Shown here: positions 52,601-64,000 of the stretch, piece after piece
Numbering within the stretch: the stretch's first letter is position 1
Layout of the letters: every line of letters begins with the position of its first letter
Source: Sanderia malayensis
Taxonomy: Eukaryota > Cnidaria > Scyphozoa > Semaeostomeae > Pelagiidae
DNA length: 64,000 nt
Assembly: GCA_013076295.1 (NCBI GenBank)
Contig: RQOL01000677.1
Coordinates: 1-64,000 of the forward strand
Direction: 5' to 3'
Translations under genes and position numbers: made by a program
The notes under the pieces: model-generated
Databases searched by the model: none
Told to the model about the DNA's origin: nothing
The model's input: only the letters and a program-made list of their open reading frames with translations

Positions 52601-55600
52601 AATTTGTACTTTCCACAAAATTTGATGGAAATTGAGAGAATTTGAAAAACGGCCTCAAAAGTGGAAAGTCATGAAAGGTGGGAAGTCATAATACCAAAAG
52701 TGTATTTTTGTATTTTTACTGTTTATACTATATGTACTATTATATATTTCCAAATTGAACGAGTTTGAGAACGTGCATATTTCTAAAAGTGGGAAGTCAC
52801 CAAAAGTGGGAGGTCGTCAAAAGAGGGAAGTGGGATATGAAGAAAAAGTGGGAAGTTATCAAAAGTGGGAAATCATCATACCAAAATTGTACTTTCCACC
52901 ACTTTTGATGCATATTGAAAAGGTTTGAAAAATGGCATCAAAAGTGGGAAGTCATCAAAGGTTGGAAGTGGGAAGACAGGAAAAAGTTGGAAGTTACCAA
53001 AAGTGGGAGGTCGTCAAAGGTTCGAAGTGAAATATCAAGAAAAAATGGAAAGTTATGAAAAGTGGGAAGTCACCGAAGGTGGAAAGTGTGAAGTTACCAA
53101 AAGTGGGTTTATCTGATTATCGTGACATTCGAATAGCATAGATAAGGCAAGCGGACAACACAGAGTATAAAGTGAATCTCAATAAAGCATAAATAGATTT
53201 CTCATATCCACTCATCCTACAGCTAGTGTCACGGGCGATAAATTTGAAAAGAAGCCAACGAGCTTCAAAGGGATACTTATATTGAGGAAACCCGACCTTT
53301 ATCTGAGAAAAGTGGGAAGTCACCAAAAGTGGGAAGGCGTCAAAAGTGGGAAGTGGAAAGTCAAAAAAAATTGAGAAGTCAGCAGAAGTGGGAAATCATC
53401 ATACCAAAGTTGTACTTTCCACAAAATTTGATTGCAATTCAAAGAGTTTGAAAAATGGCATCAAAGGTGGGCAGTCATTAAAGTGTGGGATGTGGGAAGT
53501 CAGGAAAAAGTGGGAAGTCATGAAAATTGGGAAGTCATGAAAAGTATAAAGTGGGAAGTCAGGTAAAGTGGGAAGTCATCAAAAGTGGGAAGTCGTCATA
53601 AGTGGGAAGTGGGATGTCAAAAAAAAGTGAGAAGTCAGCCGAAGTCGGAAATCATCATATAAAAATGGTACTTTCCACCAAATTTGATGCAGATTGAACG
53701 AGTTTGAAAAACTGCACCTTGCCCCGTTTTACGCAGTTTTATGCCCTCAAAACATTAAAATTTCAAAAACCAGTTTCATATTCAGATTCAACACACCATC
53801 TTTGCACTTTCCACAAAATTTGATGAGAGCTGAAAGAGTTTGAAAACTTGCATCAAAAATGGGAAATCATCACAAGTGAGAAGTGGGAAGTCAGGAAAAT
53901 GTGGGAAGTCATGAAAAGTGGGAAGACATCAAAAGTGTAAAGTGGGAAGTCAAGAAAAATTTGGCTGTCAGCAAAAGTGGGAAGTCATCATACCAAATTT
54001 GTATTTTCCACATTTTGATGGCAATTGAAAGAGTTTGAAAAATTGCATCAAAGGTGGGCAGTCATTAAAAGTGGGAAGTGGGAAGTCAGGAAAAAGTGGG
54101 AAGTCATGAAAATTGGGAAATCATGAAAAATGTAAAGTGGGAAGTCAAGAAAAATTTGGCAGTCAGCAAAAGTGGGAAGTCATCATACCAAATTTGTACT
54201 TTCCACAAAATTTGATGGCAATTGAAAGAGTTTGAAAAATGGCATCAAAGGTGGGCAGTCATTAAAAGTGGGAAGTGGGAAGTCAGGAAAAAGTGGGAAG
54301 TCATGAAAATTGGGAAATCATGAAAAATGTAAAGTGGGAAGTCAAGAAAAATTGGGAAGTCAGCGAAAGTGGGAAGTCATCAATCTAAATTTGTACTTTC
54401 ACACAAAATTTGATGGAAATTGAGAGAATTTGAAAAACGGCCTCAAAATTGGGAAGTCATGAAAAGTGGCAGGTCGTCAAAAGTGGGAAGTGGGATATCA
54501 AGAAAAAGTGGAAAGTTAAGAAAGTGGGAAGTCACCGAAGGTGGAAAGTGGGAAATTACCAAAAGTGGGTTATCTGATTATCGTGTCATTCGAACCCCGT
54601 AGATAAGGCAAGCGGACAACACAGAGTATGAACAGAATCTCAATAAAGCATACACGAATTTTCATATCCACATTTCCTACAGCTAGTGTCACGGGCGCTA
54701 AATTTAAAAGAAGAAAACGAGCTTAAAAGGAATAATTATATAGAGGAAAACCGACTTTGTCAGAGAAAAACCCATTTTATCTGAAAAGAAAGTGGGAAGT
54801 GACCAAAACTCGGAAGTCGTCAAAAGTGGGAAGTGGAAAGTCAAACAAAATTGAGAAGTCATCAAAAATGGGAAGTCATCATACCAAAATTGTACTTTCC
54901 ACAAAATTTGATGGAAAATGAAGGAGTTTGAAAAATGGCATCAAAAGTGGGAAGTCATCAAAGGTGCGAAGTGGGAAGACAGGAAAAGTTGGAAGTTACC
55001 AAAAGTGGGAGGTCTTCAAAGGTTCGAAGTGAAATATCAAGAAAAATGGAAAGTTATGAAAAGTGGGAAGTCACCGAAGGTGGAAAGTGTGAAGTTACCA
55101 AAAGTGGGTTTATCTGATTATCGTGACATTCGAATAGCATAGATAAGGCAAGCGGACAACACAGAGTATAAAGTGAATCTCAATAAAGCATAAATAGATT
55201 TCTCATATCCACTCATTCCAGAGCTAGTGTCACGGGCGATAAATTTGAAAAGAAGCCAACGAGCTTCAAAGGGATAATTATATTGAGGAAACCCGACCTT
55301 TATCTGAGAAAAGTGGGAAGTCACCAAAAGTGGGAAGTCGTCAAAAGTGGGAAGTGGAAAGTCAAAAAAAATTGAGAAGTCAGCAGAAGTGGGAAATCAT
55401 CATACCAAGGTTGTACTTTCCACAAAATTTGATGGCAATTGAAAGAGTTTGAAAAATGGCATCAAAGGTGGGTAGTCATTAAAAGTGGGAAGTGGGAAGT
55501 CAGGAAAAAGTGGGAAGTCATGAAAATTGGGAAATCATGAAAATGTAAAGTGGGAAGTCAAGAAAAATTTGGCAGTCAGCAAAGTGGGAAGTCATCATAC

Positions 55601-58600
55601 CAAATTTGTACTTTCCACAAAATTTGATGGCAATTGAAAGAGTTTGCAAAATGGCATCAAAGGTGGGCAGTCATTAAAAGTGGGAAGTGGGAAGTCAGGA
55701 AAAAGTGGGAAGTCATGAAAATTGGGAAATCATGAAAAATGTAAAGTGGGAAGTCAAGAAAAATTGGGAAGTCAGCGAAAGTGGGAAGTCATCAATCTAA
55801 ATTTGTACTTTCCACAAAATTTGATGGAAATTGAGAGAATTTGAAAAACGGCCTCAAAATTGGGAAGTCATGAAAAGTGGCAGGTCGTCAAAAGTGGAAG
55901 TGGATATCAAGAAAAGTGGAAAGTTAAGAAAAGTGGGAAGTCACCGAAGGTGGAAAGTGGGAAATTACCAAAAGTGGGTTATCTGATTATCGTGACATTC
56001 GAACCCCGTAGATAAGGCAAGCGGACAACACAGAGTATGAAGAGAATCTCAATAAAGCATACACGAATTCTCATATCCACATTTCCTACAGCTAGTGTCA
56101 CGGGCGCTAAATTTAAAAGAAGAAAACGAGTTTAAAAGGAATAATTATATAGAGGAAAACCGACTTTGTCAGAGAAAAACCCACTTTATCTGAAAAAAAA
56201 GTGGGAAATGACTAAAACTCGGAAGTCGTCAAAAGTGGGAAGTGGAAAGTCAAACAAAATTGAGAAGTCATCAAAATGGGAAGTCATCATACCAAATTTG
56301 TTCTTTCCACAAAATTTGATGGAAATGAAGGAGTTTGAAAATGGCATCAAAAGTGGGAAGTCATCAAAGGTGCGAAGTGGGAAGACAGGAAAAAGTGGGA
56401 AGTCACGAATGTAGGAGGTCGTCAAAAGTGGGAAGTGGAAAGTCAAGTAAAAGTGGGAAGTGAGCAGAAGTGGGAAATCATCATACAAAATTGTACTTTC
56501 CACCAAATTTGATGCAAATTGAACGAGCTTGAATAAACTGCACATTGCCCCTTGTAGGCCATTTTATGACCTCAATACAAAAAATTTCAAAAACCAGTTT
56601 CGTATTCTAATTCAGCACACCATCTTTGCACTTTCACAAAATTTGATGAGAGCTGAAAGAGTTTGAAAACTTGCATCAAAAATGGGAAATCATCACAAGT
56701 GAGAAGTGGGAAGTCAGGAAAATGTGGGAAGTCATGAAAGTGGGAGGACATCAAAAGTGTAAAGTGGGAAGTCAAGAAAAATTTGGCTGTCAGCAAAGTG
56801 GGAAGTCATCATACCAAATTTGTACTTTCCACAAAATTTGATGGCAATTGAAAGAGTTTGAAAAATGGCATCAAAGGTGGGCAGTCATTAAAAGTGGGAA
56901 GTGGGAAGTCAGGAAAAAGTGGGAAGTCATGAAAATTGGAAATCATGAAAAATGTAAAGTGGGAAGTCAAGAAAAATTTGGCAGTCAGCAAAAGTGGGAA
57001 GTCATCATACCAAATTTGTACTTTCCACAAAATTTGATGGCAATTGAAAGAGTTTGAAAAATGGCATCAAAGGTGGGAGTCATTAAAAGTGGGAAGTGGG
57101 AAGTCAGGAAAAAGTGGGAAGTCATGAAAATTGGGAAATCATGAAAATGTAAAGTGGGAAGTCAAGAAAAATTGGGAAGTCAGCGAAAGTGGGAAGTCAT
57201 CAATCTAAATTTGTACTTTCCACAAAATTTGATGGAAATTGAGAGAATTTGAAAAACTGCCTCAAAATTGGGAAGTCATGAAAAGTGGCAGGTCGTCAAA
57301 AGTGGGAAGTGGGATATCAAGAAAAAGTGGAAAGTTAAGAAAAGTGGGAAGTCACCGAAGGTGGAAAGTGGGAAATTACCAAAGTGGGTTATCTGATTAT
57401 CGTGCATTCAACCCCGTAGATAAGGCAAGCGGACAACACAGAGTATGAAGAGAATCTCAATAAAGCATACACGAATTCTCATATCCACATTTCCTACAGC
57501 TAGTGTCACGGGCGCTAAATTTAAAAGAGAAAACGAGTTAAAAGGAATAATTATATAGAGGAAAACCGACTTTGTCAGAGAAAAACCCACTTTATCTGAA
57601 AAAAAGTGGGAATGACCAAAACTCGGAAGTCGTCAAAAGTGGGAAGTGGAAAGTCAAACAAAATTGAGAAGTCATCAAAAATGGGAAGCATCATACCAAA
57701 TTTGTACTTTCCACAAAATTTGATGGAAAATGAAGGAGTTTGAAAAATGGCTCATAAGTGGGAAGTCATCAAAGGTGCGAAGTGGGAAGACAGGAAAAAG
57801 TGGAAGTACCAAGTGGAGGTCGTCAAAAGTGGGAAGTGAAAAGTCAAGTAAAAGTGGGAAGTGAGCAGAAGTGAGAAATCATCATACCAAAATTGTACTT
57901 TCCACCAAATTTGATGCAAATTGAACAAGCTTGATAAACTGCACATTGCCCCCTTTTAGGCCGTTTTATGACCTCAATACAAAAAAATTTCAAAAACCAG
58001 TTTCATATTCTAATTCAGCACACCATAGTTGTACTTTCCACAAAATTTGATGCAAATTGAAGGAATTGGCAAAATTTCATCAAAAGTGGGAAGTGGAAAG
58101 TCAGGAAAAAGTGGGAAGTCACCAAAAGTGGGAAGTCATCAAAGTGAAAAGTGGGAAGTCAAGAAACATTGGGAATTCAGCAAAAGTGGGATGTCATCAT
58201 ACCATATTTGTACATTCCACAAATTTTGATGCAAATTGGGAGAGTTTGAAAAATTGCATCAAAAGCGAGAAGTCATCAAAAGTGGGAAGTCATCATACCA
58301 AATTTGTACTTCACACAAAAATTGATACAAATTGAAAGAATTTGAAAAAGGGCCTCAAAAGTGGAAGTCATCAAAAGTGGGAAATGGGAAGTCAGGAAAA
58401 AGTGGGAACTCATCAAAAGTGGGAAGTCATCATAACAAAATTGTATTTTTGTATTTGTACTGTTCGTACTATATGTACTATTGTATTTTTCCAAATTGAA
58501 CGAGTTTGAAAACTTGCATATTTCTAAAAGTGGGAAGTCACCAAAAGTGGGTGGTCGTCAAAAGAGGGAAGTGGGATATCAAGAAAAACTGGCAAGTTAC

Positions 58601-59230
58601 CAAAAGTGGGTTTATCTGATTATCGTGACATTCGAATCCCACAAATAAGGAAAGCGGACAACAAAGAGTATGAAGAGAATCTCTATAAAGGATACACGAA
58701 TTCTCATATCCACTCTTCCTACAGCTAGTGTCACGGGCGTTAAATTTGAAAAAAAGAAAACGAGCTTCAAAGGAATAACTAAATTGAGGAAAACAGACTT
58801 TATCTGAGAGAAACTCACTTTATCTGACAAAAAGTGGGAAGTCACCAAAAGAGGGAAGTCGTCAATAGTGGGAAGTGAAATGTCAAGAAAAAGTGGGAAG
58901 TGAGCAGAAGTGGGAAATCATCATACAAAACTGTACTTTAAACCAAATTTGATACAAATTGAAGGAGTTTGAAAAAATGCATCAAAAATGAGAAGCTATC
59001 AAAAGTGGGAAATCATCATACCAAAATTGTATTTTCCACCAAATTGGATGCCAATTCAACGAGTTTGAAAAATTGCATAATGCCCCCTTTTACGCCGTTT
59101 TATGCCCTCAAAACATAATAATTTCAAAAACCAAATTCAGCACACCATATTTGTATTTTCCACAAAATTTGGTGCAAATTAAAAGAGATTGAAAACTTGC
59201 ATTAACAATTGGAAGTCATCAAAAGTGGGA
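49652..59230. repeat. Large satellite duplication, copy B
   Basis: Partner of 36475-48000. The stretch 54950-57850 differs from copy A mainly by scattered single-base losses (for example GGAAAAGTTGG, GTGGAAGTGGATATC), whereas 50000-54000 is nearly identical to copy A. Confidence 0.8.
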
Positions 59231-61552
59231 AGTGGGATGTCAGGTAAAGTGGGAAGTCGTCAAAAGTGGGAAGTCGTCAAAAGTGGGAAGTCATCAAATG
59301 TCGAAAGTGGAAAGTCCGGAAAAAGTGGGAAGTCAACAAAGTGGGAAGTCATCATAACAAAATTGTACTTTCCAGAAAAATTGGTACAAATTGAACGAGT
59401 TTAAAAAATTGCATATTGTCCTCTCTTACAACCTTGTATGCCCTCAAAACATGAAAATTTCAAAAACAAGCTTCATGTTCAAATTCAGCACACCAAACTT
59501 GTACTTTCCACAAAATTTGATACAAATTGAACGAGTTTGAAAATTTGCGTGTTGCCCCCTTATACCCAGTTGTATGCCCCAAAAACATGCAAATTTCAAA
59601 AACTAGTTTCATATTGAAATTCAGCACACGAAAACTGTACTTTTCGCCAAACTTGATGCAAATTGAAAGAGTTGAAAAACTGGATAGTCCCTTTTTTTAC
59701 GCAGTTCTATAGTTCTATGCCCCAAAACATTAAGAATTCAAAAAACGAGCTGCATTTTTCAATTTCAGTACACCGAAATTCTATTTTCCACAAAATTTGA
59801 TGCAAATTGAACGAGGTTGAAAAAATCGATATTCCCCCATTTTAGGCTGTTTTATGCCCTCAAAACATAAAAATTTCAAAGACCAGTTTCATGTTCAAAC
59901 TTAGGACCCGAAAATTGTACTTTCCACAAAATTTGATGCAAGTTTAAAGAGTTTCAAAAATGGGATATTCCCCTTTTTTACCCCGTTATATGCCCTGAAA
60001 ACATGACAATTTCAAAAACCCGTTTCATGTTCAAATTCAGCACACCAAATTTGTACTTTCCACAAAATTTCATGCAAATTGAACGAGTTTGAAAAACTGC
60101 ATATTGCCTCCTTATACAACCTTGTATGCTCTCAAAACATAAAAATTCCAAAAACCAGCTTCATGTTCAAACTTAGGACACCAAAATTGTACATTCCACA
60201 AAACGTGATGCAAATTGAACGAGTTTGAAAAATTGCATGAAAAGTGGGAATTCATTAAATGTGGGAAGTGGAAAGTCAGGAAAAAGTGGGAAGTCATCAG
60301 AAATGGGAAGTCATCAAAACTGGAAAGTGGGAAGTCGAGAAAAAGTGGGAAGCCATCAGAAGTGGGAAGTCATCATACCAAATTTGTAGTTTCCACAGAA
60401 TTTGATGGAAATTGAAAGAGTTTGAAAAATGGCATCAAAAGTGGGAAGTCATCAAAGGTGCGAAGTGGGAAGACAGGAAAAAGTGGGAAGTCATCAAAAG
60501 TGGGAAGTCACCAAAAGTGGGAAGTGGGAAGCTACTAAAAGTGGGTTCATCTGATTATGGTGACTTTCGCTTCCCATAGGTAAGGCAAGCGGACATCACA
60601 AAGTATGAACAGAATCTCAATAAAGCATACACGAATTATCCTATCCACTCTTCTTACACCTAGTGTCATGGGCGTTAAATTTGGAAAAAAACAAATGAGC
60701 TCCATCGGAATAATTATATTGAGGAAAACCAACTTTATCTGAGAAAAACCCACTTTATCTGAGAAAAAGTGGGAAGTCCCCAAAAAGGGGAAGTCTTCAA
60801 AAGTGGGAAGTTGTATGTCAAGAAAAAGTGGGAAGTGAGCAGAAGTGGGAAATCATCATACAAAATTGTACTTTCTACCAAATTTGATACAAATTGCAAG
60901 AGTTTGAAAAAATGCATCAAAAATGGGAAGCTATCAAAAGTGGGAGATCATCATAGCAAAATTGTATTTTCCACCAAATTTGATGCAAATTCAACGAGTT
61001 TGAAAAATTGCATAATGCCCCCTTTTACTCCCTTTTATGCCCTCAAAACATGAAAATTTCAGAAACTAGTTTCATGTTCAAATTCAACACACCAAATTTG
61101 TACTTTCCACAAAATTTGATGCAAATTGAAAGAGTTTGAAAAATTGCATCAAAATTGCGAAATCATCAAAAGGGAAGAGTGGGAAGACAGGGAAAAGTGG
61201 GAAGTCATCGGAAGTGGGAAGCCATCAAAAGTGGGAAGTGGGAAGTCGAGAAAAAGCGGGAAATCAGCAAAAGTTGGAAGTCATCATACCAAAATTGTAC
61301 TTTCCACAAATATTGCTACACATTGAACGAATTTGAAAAATTGCATATTGCTTCGTTTTACCCCGTTGTATGCCCTCAAAATATACAAATTTCAAAAACC
61401 AGTTTCGTATTCAACTTCAGCACACCAAAATTGTACTCTCCACAAAATTTGATGCAAATTGAACGAGTTTGAAAAATTGCATTAAATGTGGCAAATCATC
61501 AAAAGTGGGAAGTGGGAAGTCAGCAAAAGTGGGAAGTCATCATACCAAAATT

Positions 61553-61711
61553 GTACCTTCCACGCCATTTGATGCAAATCGAGCGGCTTTGAAAATTTCA
61601 TATTGCCTGCTTCTACTACCCCGTCTCATTCCCCAAAACATTAAAATTTCAAAAAACAAGTTTCATATTCAATTTTAGTACACCGAAAATGCACTTTCCA
61701 TAATATTTGAT
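61553..61711. other. Paralogous empty site of the Ginger insertion
   Basis: The sequence TTCATATTGCCTGCTTCTAC lies in a context matching the left flank (1374-1429) and right flank (35078-35180) of the Ginger element. The match holds to a few substitutions, with no insertion and a single CCTG. It fixes the element ends to the base. Confidence 0.88.
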
Positions 61712-64000
61712 GCGGACTGGAGAAGTTTGAAAAAGTTGGGAAGTCATCAAAAGTGAAGAATGGGAAGGCAGGAAAAAGTGGGAAATCATCAGAAGTGGGA
61801 AGTTATCAAAAATAGAAAATGGGAAGTCAGGAAAACGTGGGAAGTCAGCAAAAGTAGGAAGTCATCATACCAAAATTCTACTTTCCACAAAATTGGATAC
61901 AAATTGAACGAGTTTGAAAAAATGCATATTGCCCCCTTTTGCAACCTGGTATGCCCTGAAAACATGAAAATTTCAAAAACCAGCTTCATGTTCAAATTCA
62001 GCACACCAAATTTGTTCTTTCCACTAAATTTGATACAAATTGTAGGAGTTTGAAAATTTGCATATTCCCCCTTCTACACAGTCCTATTTCCCCAAAGCAT
62101 AAAGAGATAAAAAAAAAACAAGTTAAATATTTAATTTCATAACACCGAAATTGTATTTTCAACGAAATTTGATGCAAATTGAAAGAGTCTGAAAAATTGG
62201 ATATTCCCCCGTTTTTGCGCCGCTTTATGCCCTCAAAACATGACAATTTCAAAAACCTGTTTCATATTCAAATTCACCACACCAAATTTGCACTTTCCAC
62301 AAAATTTGATGCAAATTGAAAGAGTTTGAAAAATTGCATCAAAAGTGGGAAGTCATCAAAAGTGAAGAATGGGAAGGCAGGAAAAAGTGGGAAATCATCA
62401 GAAGTGGGAAGTTATCAAAAATGGAAAGTCAGGAAAACGTGGGAAGTCATCAGAAGTGGAAGTCATCATACCAAAATTGTACTTTCCACAAAGTTTGATG
62501 CAAATTGAAAGAGTTTGAAAAATTGCATCAAAAGTGGGAAGTCATCAATATTGGGAAGTGCGAAGTCAGGAAAATGTGGGAAGTATTCAAAAGTGGGAAG
62601 TCATCAAAAGTGGGAAGTGGGAAATCAGGAAAAAGTGGATGTCATAAGAAGTGGGAAGTCATCATACCAAAAATGTACTTTCCACAGAATTTGATGCAAA
62701 TTGAACGAGTTTGAAAACTTGCATATTGCCCCCTTTTTCATCCTTGTATGCCCTCAAAGCATGAAAATTACAAAAACCAGCTTCCTTTTCAAATTCAGCA
62801 CACCAAATTTGTACTTTGCACAAAATTTGATGCAAATTGAAAGAGTTTGAAAAATTGCATCAAAAGTGGGAAGTCATCAAAAGTGAAAAGTGGGAAGGCA
62901 GGAAAAAGTGGGAAGTCATCAGAAGTGGGAAGTGATCAAAAATGGAAAATGGGAAGTCAAGAAAACGTGGGAAGTGAACAAAAGTAGGAAGTCATCATAT
63001 CAAAATTGTATGTTCCACAAAATTTCATACACATTGAACGAGTTTGAAAAATTGCATATTGCCCCTTATACAACCTTGCATGCCCTCAAAACATGAAAAT
63101 TCCAAAAACCAGCTTCATGTTCAAACTTAGGACACCAAAATTGTACATTCCACAAAACTTGATGCAAATTGAACGAGTTTGAAAAATTGCAAGAAAAGTG
63201 GGAATTCATTAAATGTGGGAAGTGGAAAGTCAGGAAAAGGTGGGAAGTCATCAAAAGTGAAGAATGGGAAGGCAGGAAAAAGTGGGAAATCATCAGAAGT
63301 GGGAAGTTGTCAAAAATGGAAAGTCAGGAAAACGTGGGAAGTCATCAGAAATGGGAAGTCATCATACCAAAATTGTACTTTCCACAAAGTTTGATGCAAA
63401 TTGAAAGAGTTTGAAAATTGCATCAAAAGTGGGAAGTCATCAATATTGCGAAGTGCAAAGTCAGGAAAATGTGGGAAGTATTCAAAAGTGGGAAGTCATC
63501 AAAAGTGGGAAGTGGGAAATCAGGAAAAAGTGGAAGTCATAAGAAGTGGGAAGTCATCATACCAAAAATGTACTTTCCACAGAATTTGATGCAAATTGAA
63601 CGAGTTTGAAAACTTGCATATTGCCCCCTTTTTCAACCTTGTATGCCCTCAAAGCATGAAAATTACAAAAACCAGCTTCCTTTTCAAATTCAGCACACCA
63701 AATTTGTACTTTGCACAAAATTTGATGCAAATTGAAAGAGTTTGAAAAATTGCATCAAAAGTGGGAAGTCATCAAAAGTGAAGAATGGGAAAGCAGGAAA
63801 AAGTGGGAAATCATCAGAAGTGGGAAGTTATCAAAAATGGAAAGTCAGGAAAACGTGGGAAGTCATCAGAAGTGGGAAGTCATCATACCAAAATTGTACT
63901 TTCCACAAAGTTTGATGCAAATTGAAAGAGTTTGAAAAATTGCATCAAAAGTGGGAAGTCATCAATATTGGGAAGTGCGAAGTCAGGAAAATGTGGGAAG

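Larger units (their letters stand above)
37019..60780. repeat. ~230-bp interspersed block inside the satellite (about 22 copies)
   Basis: Each copy starts AAAGTGGGTTTATCTGATTA and runs through GATAAGGCAAGCGGACAACA, CTCAATAAAGCATA and AGCTAGTGTCACGGGCG to AAAACCCACTTTATCTGA. Copies begin near 37019, 38580, 38964, 40380, 41841, 42385, 43261, 43803, 44684, 46107, 47341, 48300, 48999, 50196, 51757, 53108, 54570, 55109, 55978, 57389, 58611 and 60548. The ends AAGTGGGTTT and AAACCCACTT are inverted, and TTATCTGA appears at both edges. It could be an old MITE swept into the satellite or just a satellite component. Confidence 0.75.
35078..64000. repeat. Purine-rich complex satellite, main field
   Basis: About 29 kb of the same satellite as at 1-1429. 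The basic motif is an 18-bp-type unit, GTGGGAAGTCATCAAAA and variants. Runs of it alternate with a conserved block (ACTTTCCACAAAATTTGATG ... GAGTTTGAAAAATTGCAT ... TTTATGCCCTCAAAACATG ... TTTCAAAAACCAGTTTCAT). The plus strand is strikingly rich in A and G. Because the core period is a multiple of three, many Lys/Ser/Gly-rich open frames arise; none has features of a real gene. No RNA gene or transposon gene was found in this stretch. Confidence 0.92.

Noticed and set aside
35349..63935. Dozens of 60-127-residue frames in the right satellite
   Set aside because: The 18-bp core keeps frames open by chance; the products are repeats of Lys-Ser-Gly-Trp type (or the antisense Phe-rich type) with no gene features.

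Overview
The window is repeat-dominated eukaryotic (animal-like) genomic DNA. It has genes with spliceosomal introns, AATAAA and TATA signals, large satellites and nested DNA transposons. I saw no prokaryotic gene organisation, rRNA or tRNA. The Rep-like and KRBA2-like proteins resemble families I associate with cnidarians and other marine invertebrates; that host guess is inference.

The layout is nested. (1) The outer layer, 1-1429 and 35078-64000, is a purine-rich complex satellite with an 18-bp-type core (GTGGGAAGTCATCAAAA variants) organised into higher-order repeats. These include a 1.42-kb tandem unit and a >10-kb duplication at an offset of about 13.18 kb. (2) A 33.6-kb Ginger-type DNA transposon (1430-35077) is inserted in the satellite. 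It has TGTAA/TGTAG inverted ends of about 38 bp and a 4-bp CCTG target duplication; a paralogous empty site survives at about 61,553-61,711. Its left end carries about nine 104-bp subterminal repeats. Its minus-strand gene runs in many exons from 33761 down to 2505. It encodes a retroviral-type D,D35E integrase with GPY/F module, an Ulp1/C48-like protease region and a C-terminal Cys-rich domain.

(3) Inside an intron of that gene sits a 25.9-kb head-to-tail array (3420-29357) of six ~4.28-kb units plus a closing 243-bp module, flanked by TA. Each unit encodes, divergently, a CRESS-like HUH/SF3-helicase Rep (plus strand) and a Tc1-type DD34E transposase (minus strand). The 3' ends of the two genes face a 235-bp palindrome packed with about twelve GTTACC iterons, a good candidate Rep-dependent origin. 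The 243-bp module R separates successive units and ends both sides of the array; its ends are imperfect inverted repeats. The apparent logic is Rep-driven copying of a circle or concatemer and insertion at TA by the transposase. This hybrid of a rolling-circle replicon and a Tc1 transposon is the most notable system here. Only one transposase (27411-28520) is fully open. Every Rep copy carries at least one indel, mostly in homopolymers, so either decay or consensus error must be considered.

(4) A 345-bp TA-flanked MITE (29890-30234) lies in another Ginger intron.

Inferred order of events: satellite, then Ginger insertion, then MITE and Rep/Tc1 array insertions.
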